From JBGUXS01 sp045118155 (lineage in GTDB: Bacteria > Pseudomonadota > Alphaproteobacteria > CAAHEQ01 > UBA3637), in contig JBGUXS010000014.1 in NCBI GenBank assembly GCA_045118155.1, positions 1 through 64,000 on the forward strand: 64,000 nt of DNA. Reading direction: 5' to 3'. Positions 42,331 to 51,819 of this stretch are shown here, piece by piece; positions within the stretch are counted from its first letter, which is position 1, and the number at the start of each line of letters is the position of its first letter. The position numbers and the translations under genes were made by a program. A model generated the notes under the pieces. It saw only the letters and a program-made list of their open reading frames with translations. It did no database searches and was not told the origin of the DNA.

Positions 42331-42776
42331 ATACCGTCATCAATCCCCTCAACCCCCAGTTCGGACATACTGTCTTCTAAACTTTTATCCAAATCTTCGT
42401 AATCGGTACTAATGTCGTCTATTTTAGCGTCTTCATCATCAATAATATAATTGACAATCATTTCGGCAGAAGCAAGGACGAATAGACATAAAGCCACCAT
42501 TCCAACCCAACTCCAACTAATCTTGCCATAAATGGCGGCAAAAGCAATCCCAAGCAACGAGAACCCCGCAATGATATAAACAAGCCCCCGTAACCCCCCA
42601 AAAGTTTCCCTTAATTGACAGATAGCCCGATCAAAATCATCTTCTATTCCATCGCAAGCACTGGTAGTTGTCGTGCCACCACTAGAACCAGTGGGGTCTT
42701 CTGCCCAAGCAGGGTGTACGGTTAATGCCCAAGAAAAAAATAAAACACTGAAAAAAAAGATGATGAATTTTTTCAT
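42327..42776 (-). CDS. VirB2/TrbC-like pilin protein, isolated
   Basis: A 149-residue exported protein. The signal peptide ends at HPAWA|ED. Two hydrophobic helices follow, GGLRGLVYIIAGFSLLGIAF and WSWVGMVALCLFVLASAEMI, with the GKISW link between them as in TrbC/VirB2 major pilins of type IV secretion systems. The C-terminal ~45 residues are very acidic (DDEDAKIDDISTDYEDLDKS), unlike usual VirB2. Cysteines are present in CDGI and AICQL. GGAGG lies 7 bases before the ATG at 42776. No other VirB genes are near, so its system must be elsewhere or it serves another role. Confidence 0.68.
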   Translation of the reverse strand: MKKFIIFFFSVLFFSWALTVHPAWAEDPTGSSGGTTTTSACDGIEDDFDRAICQLRETFGGLRGLVYIIAGFSLLGIAFAAIYGKISWSWVGMVALCLFVLASAEMIVNYIIDDEDAKIDDISTDYEDLDKSLEDSMSELGVEGIDDGI

Positions 42777-42856
42777 ACACGTCCTCCGCAAAGTTCCTTT
42801 CTTGCAATCATATATCCTCTTGATAAGAAAGTCTAGAAAAGTTTTACAGAAAATAC

Positions 42857-42885
42857 TTGACTTTTACTTTTTTTTAAGATATCCT
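42857..42885 (+). promoter_or_regulatory. Promoter of rpsT
   Basis: TTGACT (42857-42862), 17-bp spacer, TATCCT (42880-42885), about 35 bases before the start codon. Confidence 0.72.
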
Positions 42886-42927
42886 AAATACACTTTTGGT
42901 GTTTTTATTTGGAAGGAATGAAGAAAA

Positions 42928-43191
42928 ATGGCTCAGATTAAATCGGCAAAAACACGGATCAGCCGAAACAAAAATCGTGAAGAAGTAAACAAAACGCGCT
43001 TGGCTGCGGTTCGGACCGAAGTTAAAAAGGTTCGGAAAGATTTGGCTTCGGGTGCAGATGCAACGGCCTCTTTTAAATCAGCAGAATCGGCGTTAGCCAG
43101 GGCGGCTAATCGTGGAACGATGCATAAGAAGGCGGCTTCTCGGAAGATTGCACGTTTGGCTAAGGCCTTAAAAGAATCTGGCAATAAATAA
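42928..43191 (+). CDS. rpsT: 30S ribosomal protein S20
   Basis: An 87-residue, highly basic helical protein that binds 16S rRNA. It has the typical opening AQIKSAKTRISRNKNREEVNK and the ending LARAANRGTMHKKAASRKIARLAKAL. GGAAGGA lies upstream of the ATG. The gene is monocistronic as usual. Confidence 0.96.
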   Translation: MAQIKSAKTRISRNKNREEVNKTRLAAVRTEVKKVRKDLASGADATASFKSAESALARAANRGTMHKKAASRKIARLAKALKESGNK

Positions 43192-43242
43192 CGTGCAGGG
43201 CCTAGGGGCTCTGGGCGCTTTTAGGGGGAAAGGCGCTAATGA

Positions 43243-43333
43243 TAGAAAGAACAATGACATATTTTCCAAGTAAGGATTGGGATTTCCCCCTTTGCATTGG
43301 AAAATATGTTTTATTAAGGGAACCGTTCTTCTA
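43243..43333 (+). promoter_or_regulatory. Long stem-loop in front of atpB
   Basis: A perfect 13-bp inverted repeat, ACATATTTTCCAA / TTGGAAAATATGT (43257-43269 / 43287-43299), is enclosed by a second helix TAGAAAGAAC / GTTCTTCTA (43243-43252 / 43325-43333). It ends 20 bases before the atpB ATG. It could be a 5' mRNA structure of the ATP synthase operon or a terminator-like end for rpsT; no T-run follows. Confidence 0.5.
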
Positions 43334-43352
43334 AATTTTGATAGGGGATGTC

Positions 43353-44072
43353 ATGAATCCGCTGAAACAGTTTGTTGTAAAACCACTTTTACCTCTAGAA
43401 TTGTTTGGGGTAGATATCACTTTGACGAATTCAGCGCTTTTTATGATCCTGTCGGTTTTGATAGGGGTGCTTTTCGTTTGGGGATGTACGTGGCGGCGTC
43501 GCATTATTCCATCGGCCATGCAATCATTGGTGGAAAGCTTGTACTTATTTGTGCAAAAAACGGCCGAAACGACCATAGGGTCACATTACAAACCCTTTAT
43601 GCCGTTTATGTTTAGTGTCTTTATTTTTGTTTTTATGGGAAATGCGTTGGGGCTTGTCCCGTATGGGTTTACGTTTACCAGTCAGTTGATTCCTGTGGGG
43701 GCATTTGCCCTTTTGGGGACAGTGGTTGCGACGATTTGCGGGATTCATCAGGCGGGATTTGGATGGCTCAGGACGTTCTTGCCAAAGGGGATTCCTGCCC
43801 CATTGGCCCCGATTATTATCCCAATAGAGATGATTTCATTTTTATCTAAGCCCTTTAGTTTGACGGTCCGATTAATGATGAATATGATTGTGGGACATGT
43901 TCTTCTAAAAATTTTGGCGGGATTCGTGGTGGATTTAGGATTTTTTGGGGTGTTTCCCTTGTTTTTTGCCTGCGTCTTAATAGCTTTTGAATTTGGGATT
44001 GCCTTTTTGCAGCCATATGTGTACACCGTTTTGACGGGGATTTATTTAAGTGAAGCCGTCAATCAACATTAA
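43353..44072 (+). CDS. atpB: ATP synthase Fo subunit a
   Basis: The proton-channel subunit, 239 residues with five to six membrane helices. The essential arginine is in FSLTVRLMMNMIVGH (LxxRLxxN-type motif), and the last helix pair has FGIAFLQPYVYTVLTGIYL. The ATG at 43353 with AGGGG before it is preferred to a TTG at 43338. It begins the Fo operon atpB-E-F'-F; atpI is not present and the F1 genes are not in this window, as usual in alphaproteobacteria. Confidence 0.95.
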   Translation: MNPLKQFVVKPLLPLELFGVDITLTNSALFMILSVLIGVLFVWGCTWRRRIIPSAMQSLVESLYLFVQKTAETTIGSHYKPFMPFMFSVFIFVFMGNALGLVPYGFTFTSQLIPVGAFALLGTVVATICGIHQAGFGWLRTFLPKGIPAPLAPIIIPIEMISFLSKPFSLTVRLMMNMIVGHVLLKILAGFVVDLGFFGVFPLFFACVLIAFEFGIAFLQPYVYTVLTGIYLSEAVNQH

Positions 44073-44088
44073 GTGAAAGGAAAGGAAA

Positions 44089-44337
44089 ATGGAAGATACA
44101 CAAAGTTTACAATATATTGCAGAAGCGGCTAAATATCTTTCTATCGGAATGATTGGGCTTGTGCTAGGGGGTGTTGGTAAAGGGGTGGCTCAAATCTGGG
44201 TTGCCATTATTACCGCTGTGGGACGGAACCCCAATGTTAAGAATGATGTTAGTTTGTTTGCTTGGGGTGGGGCAGCCATTACCGAAGCTATTGCGTTATA
44301 TGCTTTAGGGTTAGCGTTGATTTTATTCTATTCATAA
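44089..44337 (+). CDS. atpE: ATP synthase Fo subunit c
   Basis: An 82-residue hairpin of two helices forming the rotor ring. The polar loop is GRNPNV. The ion-binding glutamate lies in ITEAIALYAL in helix 2. No Ser/Thr follows it, and the helix-1 Gln of Na+ rings is absent, so it is probably proton-coupled. AAAGGAAAGG precedes the ATG. Confidence 0.95.
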   Translation: MEDTQSLQYIAEAAKYLSIGMIGLVLGGVGKGVAQIWVAIITAVGRNPNVKNDVSLFAWGGAAITEAIALYALGLALILFYS

Positions 44338-44346
44338 GGATAAAAA

Positions 44347-44790
44347 ATGCCACAGTTTGATTTTTCAACTTTTAGTTCGCAAGTTTTTTGGGTCTTTGTT
44401 AGTTTTTTAGGCCTGTTTGCGTTTATGTACTGGGTAATTGTCCCCAATATCCAGCAAATTTTTGAAAATCGATCTCGGGCTATTCAAAATAATCTGGAAG
44501 AAGCCACTGCGGCCAATGCACAGGCAGATAAGGTGGAAAAATTATATCGGGCTTATGTAAATGAGGCAGAACAGGAAGCTAAAAATATGTTAGCCAAACA
44601 TCTGCAGGAACAACAGCTTTTTTATAAACATGCGCTGGAAAAGAAAGAACGAGAACTCCATAAGGAATACGTTCTTGAAACCGAAACTTTACATCAGAAA
44701 GAACAAGAACTTATTCGTAAAAATACAAAAATAGCTGGGAATCTAGCAGATACTTTTACCCACAAATTTACACAAGGTGGTGAAGGATGA
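44347..44790 (+). CDS. atpF': ATP synthase Fo subunit b'
   Basis: A 147-residue stalk subunit: one N-terminal helix in the membrane (VFWVFVSFLGLFAFMYWVIV, about 13-32) and a long charged coiled coil. It is the first of two b-type genes, the b/b' pair characteristic of alphaproteobacteria, cyanobacteria and plastids. Overlaps the next gene by 4 bp. Confidence 0.9.
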   Translation: MPQFDFSTFSSQVFWVFVSFLGLFAFMYWVIVPNIQQIFENRSRAIQNNLEEATAANAQADKVEKLYRAYVNEAEQEAKNMLAKHLQEQQLFYKHALEKKERELHKEYVLETETLHQKEQELIRKNTKIAGNLADTFTHKFTQGGEG

Positions 44791-45437
44791 TGGAACTTCT
44801 AACTTCAACACATTTTTGGTTAGCCGTAGCTTTTGTGGGGGTTGTCCTTGTTTCTGTACGGCCGGTTGGGCGTTTAATTAAAAAAGCGGGGGCACAACGG
44901 GCAGCCCAAATTCGGCAAGAACAAGAAGAAGCTATTGGTCATAAAAAAGAAGCCATTAAGCGTCTTGAACAAATCAAAGCATTGACGACAAATAAAGAAA
45001 ATATCCGTAAATCTATTTTAAAACGGGCACTTGTTGATGTGGAAGCTATAACACAAGATTTTCAAGAACGCTTGAAAGTACAATTACGGAACCGAGAAGA
45101 AGAAACGGCTCAATTGATGGCTCAATATAAAGACCGATCTATTTCGGCACTTAGAAGTAAGATATACCAAGCATTCGCGCAAAAACTCATGGAACAAACA
45201 TTGACAATGACGGATGCGGAAATGAATGCCTTTTTTGAAAATATGGATGTTCATGCCCCGGCTTTGAAAGACGCTTATCATGACAATCCTATTGAGGAAA
45301 AAAATCAGGAAATTTCGGTACAACAAGCTATTGTCCAAGGGGCATATGCCACCCTTAAAAAAGAAGAAGAGGGGGTGGATGATCGGATGCTAGAAAAGAT
45401 TTTATCAGCATTGGATACTATCCCTCAAGAAGGGTAA
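44787..45437 (+). CDS. atpF: ATP synthase Fo subunit b
   Basis: A 216-residue b subunit, longer than the usual ~160. It has an N-terminal membrane helix (FWLAVAFVGVVLVSVRPVG) and a long helical stalk (AAQIRQEQEEAIGHKKEAIKRLEQ). The extra C-terminal ~50 residues (from about PIEEKNQEISVQQAIV) are not usual and may be a lineage extension. Two ATGs are adjacent at the start (MM); the second is better spaced. It is the last gene of the Fo operon. Confidence 0.88.
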   Translation: MMELLTSTHFWLAVAFVGVVLVSVRPVGRLIKKAGAQRAAQIRQEQEEAIGHKKEAIKRLEQIKALTTNKENIRKSILKRALVDVEAITQDFQERLKVQLRNREEETAQLMAQYKDRSISALRSKIYQAFAQKLMEQTLTMTDAEMNAFFENMDVHAPALKDAYHDNPIEEKNQEISVQQAIVQGAYATLKKEEEGVDDRMLEKILSALDTIPQEG

Positions 45438-45441
45438 TTTT

Positions 45442-46980
45442 CTAAAACGATAATGCCCCATAAAGGGTATAAACTATTCCAGAAAGGCTGGAAAATAAAA
45501 TCAATCCATACCCAAAAATTGTTTTTATTTTTTTATTTTTTTGTGTGTCAGTAGCTAACTTTTCATGAACATATTGTAAAACAAAATAGCCACACATAGG
45601 CAACATTGGGACAATATAACGGAATGAACAAGAGGCCCAATAAGGATTTCTTAAGGTGAAAAAGAACAAACCCATCATGGCGGCTAATACAATAGATTGG
45701 CAAAACAGGGCCGTTTTGGTTTGCCTTTTTGTTTTGAAAAAACACCAAATAAAAGCAAAAAATAAGCATTTTGCGTTCAGCAGTAAGGCCACCGAAAAAT
45801 CAAATCCTAAGGTGTGTAAAAAAGAACTGTCTAATTTGAACAAATGCCATTCATCAAACAAAATACTTTTAATCAGTCCAATCCAGATATTGTATTCTGG
45901 ATATTGATTAAGATGCCATCCACCGGTTAGGAAAAAAGGTAAAGAAAGGGGCTCAAAAATAGGGCCGAACCGTTCAAATAAAGAGTAAGAACCAACATAT
46001 TGAAAACGTTCAAAAGAAGGATTTAAATGTAAAAAAGGAGAGTATCCTGAAAACCAAGATTTTAAGGTGTCTAAAAAAATTGTGGAAGAAGCTACATGCA
46101 CAGCTAATCCTTCAAATTTCCCCCAATGAAGAAAGGCATATAAGGGCCATGCCCCTATGAAAGGAAGGTAAATAGCTGTTAAAATAAACCCTTCTTTTAA
46201 CGCCGTTTTAAAAGTTATTTTATGGGTCATAAAGGCACAGAGGTAATATAAACAAATCCCCAAGAAAAAGGAAAATGTGCTGAATTTAGTCATGCCAGCA
46301 AGACCTAAAAAAACAGCCGATAAAATAAGATTTTTTATACTTGCTTTATTTAAATGTTTAAAAAAGAAAAATAGCGCTATCAACGTTAAAAAAGATCCCA
46401 AAGCATCATTGTTTAGTTGACCGGAAAGATAAATAAACGGTGGAAAAAGATTACAAAATAAAGCCGCAATAAGCCGTTCTTGATCGGATTGAGCCCATAA
46501 TCGTAAAAATAAATAAGAAATAAGGACACAGCCCATGGCATAGATCAGTGTTAGGTATTGCAAGTTTTCATATCCAGGAAATATCATTAAAAATAAAGCA
46601 GAGAGTATATGATGAAGGGGGGGATGATAAATTGGTAAACGAGGGTCTATATGAAACACAGGAAGTGTATGATGCTTTAAAATGTAGTAAATATATTGAA
46701 AATGCCCCCGACCGTCATCGGTAAAAAACCCCACATCATGTTGATTAAAATAATAGGGCGTATAAGAAATATAGAAAAAACGCAACGCTAGCCCCCACAT
46801 GAAAATTAGCCAAATAAGGGGAGGATAGGTCTTTGTTTTATAAAATTTTATCCCCAGGTAGGCATAAATCCCAGATGATCCCAAAAAACTGTTAAACGCT
46901 TGTTCTGGGAAAAAATGGGTGATCAAAGCTTCCACAAGAACAGGAATACATAACCAAAGAAAAAGAAAACGATTTGACAT
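45442..46980 (-). CDS. Polytopic GT-C type glycosyltransferase (ArnT/PMT-like)
   Basis: A 512-residue protein with about eleven to twelve membrane helices. The first large loop carries the acidic and Tyr/His-rich sequence YTPYYFNQHDVGFFTDDGRGH and HIDPRLPIYHPPLHH, in the position of the catalytic Asp loop of ArnT/PMT (GT39/GT83) enzymes. These move a sugar from a polyprenyl-phosphate donor to a protein, lipid or polysaccharide on the periplasmic side. The ATG at 46980 has AGGGGG just upstream and overlaps the preceding stop region by 9 bases of spacing, so it is coupled to the gene upstream. Acceptor unknown. Confidence 0.72.
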   Translation of the reverse strand: MSNRFLFLWLCIPVLVEALITHFFPEQAFNSFLGSSGIYAYLGIKFYKTKTYPPLIWLIFMWGLALRFFYISYTPYYFNQHDVGFFTDDGRGHFQYIYYILKHHTLPVFHIDPRLPIYHPPLHHILSALFLMIFPGYENLQYLTLIYAMGCVLISYLFLRLWAQSDQERLIAALFCNLFPPFIYLSGQLNNDALGSFLTLIALFFFFKHLNKASIKNLILSAVFLGLAGMTKFSTFSFFLGICLYYLCAFMTHKITFKTALKEGFILTAIYLPFIGAWPLYAFLHWGKFEGLAVHVASSTIFLDTLKSWFSGYSPFLHLNPSFERFQYVGSYSLFERFGPIFEPLSLPFFLTGGWHLNQYPEYNIWIGLIKSILFDEWHLFKLDSSFLHTLGFDFSVALLLNAKCLFFAFIWCFFKTKRQTKTALFCQSIVLAAMMGLFFFTLRNPYWASCSFRYIVPMLPMCGYFVLQYVHEKLATDTQKNKKIKTIFGYGLILFSSLSGIVYTLYGALSF

Positions 46981-46987
46981 ATTCCCC

Positions 46988-48874
46988 CTATTCAAGACCT
47001 TTTTGCCAAGATGTTTCTAGTTTAACTAATCCAGGTTCCCCCTGTAATACGTACACAAATGGGAAATCATGCGAAACGGTTGCAGGATCGGTTAAAATTT
47101 CATTTCCATTGATTTTAACAGAAGTATAAGTGACCTTTTCATTGAAACGTCTGTTTTTGGAATCTACAGAATCTGCTCCCCGTAAGAAAATTCTGATTTC
47201 ACAAGGGGATAGGATATCAATAGTTAATTCGGCATGGTTGCCACTTGTTTCAAAAACACGCCCGTAGATTCCATGGGTATCCATCCACCACGGAATCCAT
47301 GTCAAAGGTGTTCCTTTTTCCCCCGAAGTTGAAGGTACATATATTTCAAAAGGGGGAGATTCTTGTTTTGCCGCTTCAAAATCAATACGGGCTAAGGGAT
47401 AGAAAAAATCCCGATAAGCGGCATGTAGGACAAAACAAATTGTTAAAATGAAGATCCCTTTGATAAAAAGAGGTACGTGTATAGGTTGTTCCCGTTTTTT
47501 GATGATGTAAGCGACTGTTCCTAAAAGAGTTGCCAGCGCCGAAACACAAATAGGATGAATATAGCGGTAATAATCTACGGGGGAAAAAATAGTAAATAAA
47601 ATACTTCCGGCTATGCCACCACTGGCAGTGGCAAAAATGTACCATAACAAAATGTTTGTACGAAAGTGTTTTAAATAAAATACCGATAAAGAAAAACAAC
47701 CCCATAAAATGGTAATCCAAATAATTGTTGGAATCATGGGAAAAATATCCCGTAAAGTGGCATAAAATTGTATCTTTTTGGGGGTAAAAGTAATTTGTTT
47801 TTCTTGTTCTGGAAAGGAAAAAGGGGATATTTGAAGCCAATGATTGAAAAAAGTATGGGTAATAGGGCGTTGAATAAAACTTCCTGATTCAATAGATATA
47901 GGCATAAACCACATTCTTACTAAAAAGCGAAAAATATGTTGCAAGTAATACCCAGGATGTTTGATGATTGCTTTTCCCCAATAATAGCTAAGATCCTTTA
48001 ATTTCCCCCTTTGGAAAACGTGATATTGGGGTTGCAACGTACTGAATCTGTCGGCAAAAAAAGGCCAATTTCGGTATTCTTCCTTAACGGTTTCAAAAGA
48101 AGCCCCTGGTTGATACCATTCTTCTTTAAAACAGGTTGCGTCATCGGCGGGGATACAGGCCCCAGCTATTTGGTGCAAAAAGATGTGTTGTGTCGGATAA
48201 GATGGAACGCGTTGTAATGTTTTGGGAATCCCAAAAGACCAACCCATTATTAAAATCATCCCCAGAAACAACAACAGTATATTTTTGATCAATGATAAAG
48301 GATGCTTTTGGTTGAAATAAGCAAGGCCAACAAAAATTAAGGGGCCAATTTGTACACAAGCATTATGTCTGGTTAACAGAGAAAATAAAAAAACACACCC
48401 ACAGAATCCCCAAAATAAAATACGTTTTAAAGGGGACTTTATCGGATTTAAAATAGCGTAAAAAATTAATGCATAAAGTAAAAAAATGACCATGGGAGAT
48501 ATCGTTGAACTATGCATAATGAAATTCTGAAAAAAGATATTTCCAATCCCCGTGATTCCTAAAACAGCAAAAGCCCAAAGAGATCGGAATTTTTTATAAA
48601 AGGCATAACTAAAAATAAACAGACCTAAGTAAAAGGGAATCAGATTGAAGAAAAGCATGTAGTAAATATGAACGCCAAAAGTTTTATACAGCTTTTCTAG
48701 AACATACGTTAAAATAATGGGGTGCCAATTATCTTTGACTAAAAGGACGGAATGAGGGGAATCATCATGCATAAATCCAGGCCACGCTAGCCAAGTTTGG
48801 AAAGCGAATAAAAGGGCACAAAATGAAAATAAAAGCAAAGAAAAACCTCTTTGTTTAACAAAAGAAAAGGTCAT
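46988..48874 (-). CDS. Large polytopic membrane protein, GT-C glycosyltransferase-like
   Basis: A 628-residue protein with about ten N-terminal to central membrane helices and a C-terminal periplasmic domain of ~130 residues. The first loop holds WLAWPGFMHDDSPHSVLLV, where HDD may be the catalytic acid pair of GT-C enzymes. A loop with two Cys (GACIPADDATC) follows at ~235. The C-terminal part is beta-rich and resembles a carbohydrate-binding module (ETSGNHAELTIDILSPCEIRIFL). I infer a sugar transferase acting with the downstream gene. The family is not certain. Confidence 0.62.
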   Translation of the reverse strand: MTFSFVKQRGFSLLLFSFCALLFAFQTWLAWPGFMHDDSPHSVLLVKDNWHPIILTYVLEKLYKTFGVHIYYMLFFNLIPFYLGLFIFSYAFYKKFRSLWAFAVLGITGIGNIFFQNFIMHSSTISPMVIFLLYALIFYAILNPIKSPLKRILFWGFCGCVFLFSLLTRHNACVQIGPLIFVGLAYFNQKHPLSLIKNILLLFLGMILIMGWSFGIPKTLQRVPSYPTQHIFLHQIAGACIPADDATCFKEEWYQPGASFETVKEEYRNWPFFADRFSTLQPQYHVFQRGKLKDLSYYWGKAIIKHPGYYLQHIFRFLVRMWFMPISIESGSFIQRPITHTFFNHWLQISPFSFPEQEKQITFTPKKIQFYATLRDIFPMIPTIIWITILWGCFSLSVFYLKHFRTNILLWYIFATASGGIAGSILFTIFSPVDYYRYIHPICVSALATLLGTVAYIIKKREQPIHVPLFIKGIFILTICFVLHAAYRDFFYPLARIDFEAAKQESPPFEIYVPSTSGEKGTPLTWIPWWMDTHGIYGRVFETSGNHAELTIDILSPCEIRIFLRGADSVDSKNRRFNEKVTYTSVKINGNEILTDPATVSHDFPFVYVLQGEPGLVKLETSWQKGLE

Positions 48875-48986
48875 ATGTTTTATTTTTTCCCCTAATGAAT
48901 TTTAGATATTCCCAAAAAAACTTATCCCCATCCTATCTTTTCCTGTCAAAAAGTTCAAGTATTTTATGGCGTATTTAAAACTTTCC

Positions 48987-49015
48987 TTGACTTTTTAGGG
49001 GAATTTTGGCATAAT
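48987..49015 (+). promoter_or_regulatory. Promoter of the suf operon
   Basis: TTGACT (48987-48992), 17-bp spacer, CATAAT (49010-49015), 26 bases ahead of the sufB ATG. No clear IscR/SufR operator was recognised. Confidence 0.78.
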
Positions 49016-49041
49016 ATTTCCCATCGTTTAAAAGAGGAACC

Positions 49042-50478
49042 ATGGGAACAGAAAATGCCTTAGTGGATAAGGCTCTATCGGAAAAATACGCATACGGGTT
49101 TGAAACGGATATTCAAGCCGATGAAATCCCCGTGGGTTTAAATGAAGATATTATTCGGTTAATTTCGGCTAAAAAAGAAGAACCGGCATGGTTGTTGGAG
49201 TATCGTCTCAAAGCTTTTCGTAAGTGGCAGACTATGACGGAACCGCATTGGGGGAAGGTAACCTATGCACCGATTGATTATCAAGGATTAAGGTATTATT
49301 CTGCCCCGAAAAAAGGTCCCGCTTCCTTAGAAGAGGTGGATCCTAAAATCCGGGAAACGTATGATAAATTAGGAATTCCCTTGACGGAACAAAAGGCGCT
49401 GGCTGGGGTGGCAGTGGATGCCGTGTTTGACAGTGTATCGGTGGCGACCACGTATTCTAAGCACTTAAAAGAACAAGGCATTTTGTTTTGTTCGTTTTCC
49501 GAAGCCGTTAAAAACTATCCCGATTTAGTACAAAAATATTTGGGATCTGTGGTCCCGTACACGGATAACTTTTTTGCGGCCTTAAATGCGGCGGTGTTTT
49601 CGGACGGGTCGTTTGTGTATATCCCCAAGGGGGTTCGTTGTCCCATGGAATTATCCAGTTATTTCCGAATTAATGCTAAAAATGCGGGACAGTTTGAACG
49701 AACGTTGATCATTGCCGATGAAGGGGCATATGTTAGTTATTTGGAAGGGTGTACCGCCCCGCAACGGGATGAAAATCAATTACATGCAGCGGTGGTGGAA
49801 ATTGTGGTGTTAAAAGGGGCCGAAGTTAAATATTCCACGGTGCAAAATTGGTACCCTGGGGATGAAAACGGTAAAGGTGGTATTTATAATTTTGTGACAA
49901 AGCGGGGCTTGTGTGAAGAAGATGCTAAATTATCTTGGACACAGGTGGAAACTGGGTCGGCAATTACCTGGAAATACCCCAGTTGTATTTTAAAAGGGGA
50001 TAATTCCCGGGGGGAATTTTATTCGGTGGCTTTGACGAATCACTATCAGCAAGCTGATACAGGGACCAAAATGATTCATTTAGGCAAGAACACCTCTTCG
50101 GTCATTGTGTCCAAAGGGATTTCGGCGGGGCATTCAGATGCCAGCTATCGGGGACTTGTTAAAATCGCCCCTGGGGCAGACGGGGCGTCCAGTATGTCGC
50201 GATGTGATAGCTTATTAATAGGGGATACCTGTGGGGCGCATACATTTCCAAGTATGGAAAATGCAAATCTTTCGGCAACGGTGGCCCATGAAGCGACAAC
50301 CTCAAAAATCAGTGAAGAACAACTGTTTTATTGTCAGCAACGGGGCTTGACCGCTGAACAGGCCGTGGCCCTGATTGTAAATGGATTTTGTAAAGAAGTG
50401 ATGCAAAAACTCCCCTTAGAATTTTCTATAGAAGCGACTAAGCTTATTGGGGTGAATCTGGAAGGAAGTGTGGGATGA
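49042..50478 (+). CDS. sufB: Fe-S cluster assembly scaffold protein SufB
   Basis: SufB is the scaffold of the SufBCD complex on which Fe-S clusters are built. The 478-residue protein has the N-terminal helical part ([23 protein letters not shown]), the beta-helix core and the conserved C-terminal [30 protein letters not shown] region with the ligand Glu/Cys/His residues. It opens a tight operon sufBCDST; its stop overlaps sufC (ATGA). Confidence 0.97.
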   Translation: MGTENALVDKALSEKYAYGFETDIQADEIPVGLNEDIIRLISAKKEEPAWLLEYRLKAFRKWQTMTEPHWGKVTYAPIDYQGLRYYSAPKKGPASLEEVDPKIRETYDKLGIPLTEQKALAGVAVDAVFDSVSVATTYSKHLKEQGILFCSFSEAVKNYPDLVQKYLGSVVPYTDNFFAALNAAVFSDGSFVYIPKGVRCPMELSSYFRINAKNAGQFERTLIIADEGAYVSYLEGCTAPQRDENQLHAAVVEIVVLKGAEVKYSTVQNWYPGDENGKGGIYNFVTKRGLCEEDAKLSWTQVETGSAITWKYPSCILKGDNSRGEFYSVALTNHYQQADTGTKMIHLGKNTSSVIVSKGISAGHSDASYRGLVKIAPGADGASSMSRCDSLLIGDTCGAHTFPSMENANLSATVAHEATTSKISEEQLFYCQQRGLTAEQAVALIVNGFCKEVMQKLPLEFSIEATKLIGVNLEGSVG

Positions 50479-51218
50479 CACCAATCTTGGAAATTAAAAA
50501 TTTGACGGCAGGAACCAAAGAAAAAACAATTTTAAAAGATTTTTCTTTAACAATAAAACCTGGGGAAACGCATGTGATTATGGGGCCAAATGGGTGTGGA
50601 AAAACAACCCTTTCTAAGGTGTTGGCGGGGGATGAAACCTATCAAGTATCGGCGGGAACCTTGAAATTTAATGGGGAAGATATCTTAACTAAAACCCCCG
50701 ATGAACGGGCCAATTTAGGGATATTTTTAGCGTTTCAAAATCCAGTAGAATTGCCTGGTGTTGGGGTGGGGGTATTTTTAAAAACCGCTTTGAATGCCAA
50801 GCGTGCTTTTCAGGGTAAAGAACCATTGGATCCGATAGGGTTTATGAAGCGGTTGAAAGAACGGGCCAACGCGTTAAATGTGTCGGATGACATGTTAAAA
50901 CGGTTTGTCAATGTGGGATTTTCTGGGGGGGAAAAGAAAAAACTTGAAGTCTTACAAATGGCGTTTTTGGAACCGGATTTTTGTATCTTGGATGAAATGG
51001 ATGCGGGCTTAGATGTGGATGCACTCAGGGTGTTATCGGCTGGGGTAAATGTTATGCGGTCGGCGCAAAAATCCTTTTTAATGATTACCCATTATCAGCG
51101 ACTTTTAGAATACATTGTGCCGGATTATGTACATGTGATGAAAAATGGGCGTATTCAAAAAAGCGGGGATAAAACCTTGGCGTTGGAGGTTGAAAAGAAC
51201 GGTTATGACGCTTATTAA
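50475..51218 (+). CDS. sufC: Fe-S assembly ATPase SufC
   Basis: The ABC-type ATPase of the SufBCD complex, 247 residues. Walker A is [12 protein letters not shown], the signature [14 protein letters not shown], Walker [12 protein letters not shown], and the switch His lies in ITHYQR. SufC sequences share the SGGEKK form of the signature. It overlaps sufB by 4 and sufD by 14 bp. Confidence 0.97.
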   Translation: MTPILEIKNLTAGTKEKTILKDFSLTIKPGETHVIMGPNGCGKTTLSKVLAGDETYQVSAGTLKFNGEDILTKTPDERANLGIFLAFQNPVELPGVGVGVFLKTALNAKRAFQGKEPLDPIGFMKRLKERANALNVSDDMLKRFVNVGFSGGEKKKLEVLQMAFLEPDFCILDEMDAGLDVDALRVLSAGVNVMRSAQKSFLMITHYQRLLEYIVPDYVHVMKNGRIQKSGDKTLALEVEKNGYDAY

Positions 51219-51819
51219 TTTGCACGTTCCGCCGCGGGAAACCGTAAAAAAAATGTTTTTAAATACGCCAGATTCCCTGCGGGTTGATGTGGCCGAAGGG
51301 GGATGTTTTGAAGGCGTTTTTTTACAACAAGATACGTCGTTCACTTTGGATATTTCCTTAAATGGCCCAGGGGCAAAAACCTGTATCAAAGGGGGATACT
51401 TAAGTGCGCAAAATAAGATGTTGATTGGATGTACGGTGCATCATAATGCGGATCATACCGAAAGCCATCAGACCATTTATGGGGTGGCAGCTTTGGCCTC
51501 TTGTGCGGAATTTAGGGGCTTGATTCATATTCCGGCGGATAAAAAGGCCTGTGCTGGGCACCAAATGCATCAAGGGATTTTGCTAGATAAAACGGCTAGG
51601 ATTAAGGCAACACCAGCGTTAGAAATTTATGCCCAAGATGTGGCGTGTACGCATGGGTCGCAAATTGGGGCGTTGGATAAGCAAAAGCTTTTTTATCTAA
51701 AAACCCGTGGTATTGATGAAAAAATGGCTAGACTTCTCTTGATAAACGGGTTTTTGTCCCATATACTGCCTCAAGAATGGGACCCGATTGTAAAGGAGTT
51801 TATACAGACCTATGCTTAA
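51205..51819 (+). CDS. sufD: Fe-S assembly protein SufD, shortened
   Basis: SufD partners SufB in the scaffold complex. This copy has 204 residues against about 400 normally. It keeps the core beta-helix and C terminus: VHHNADHTESHQTIYGVAA, ACAGHQMHQGILL, EIYAQDVACTHGSQIGALD (with the conserved His of CSHG) and FYLKTRGIDE. The N-terminal helical and part of the beta-helix domain are missing. The ATG at 51205 lies inside the end of sufC. Position between sufC and sufS leaves little doubt on identity. Confidence 0.9.
   Translation: MTLINLHVPPRETVKKMFLNTPDSLRVDVAEGGCFEGVFLQQDTSFTLDISLNGPGAKTCIKGGYLSAQNKMLIGCTVHHNADHTESHQTIYGVAALASCAEFRGLIHIPADKKACAGHQMHQGILLDKTARIKATPALEIYAQDVACTHGSQIGALDKQKLFYLKTRGIDEKMARLLLINGFLSHILPQEWDPIVKEFIQTYA

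Noticed and set aside
44089..44337. Sodium-dependent c ring
   Set aside because: The ion-binding Glu is followed by Ala, and the Gln and Ser/Thr ligands of Na+ rings are absent.
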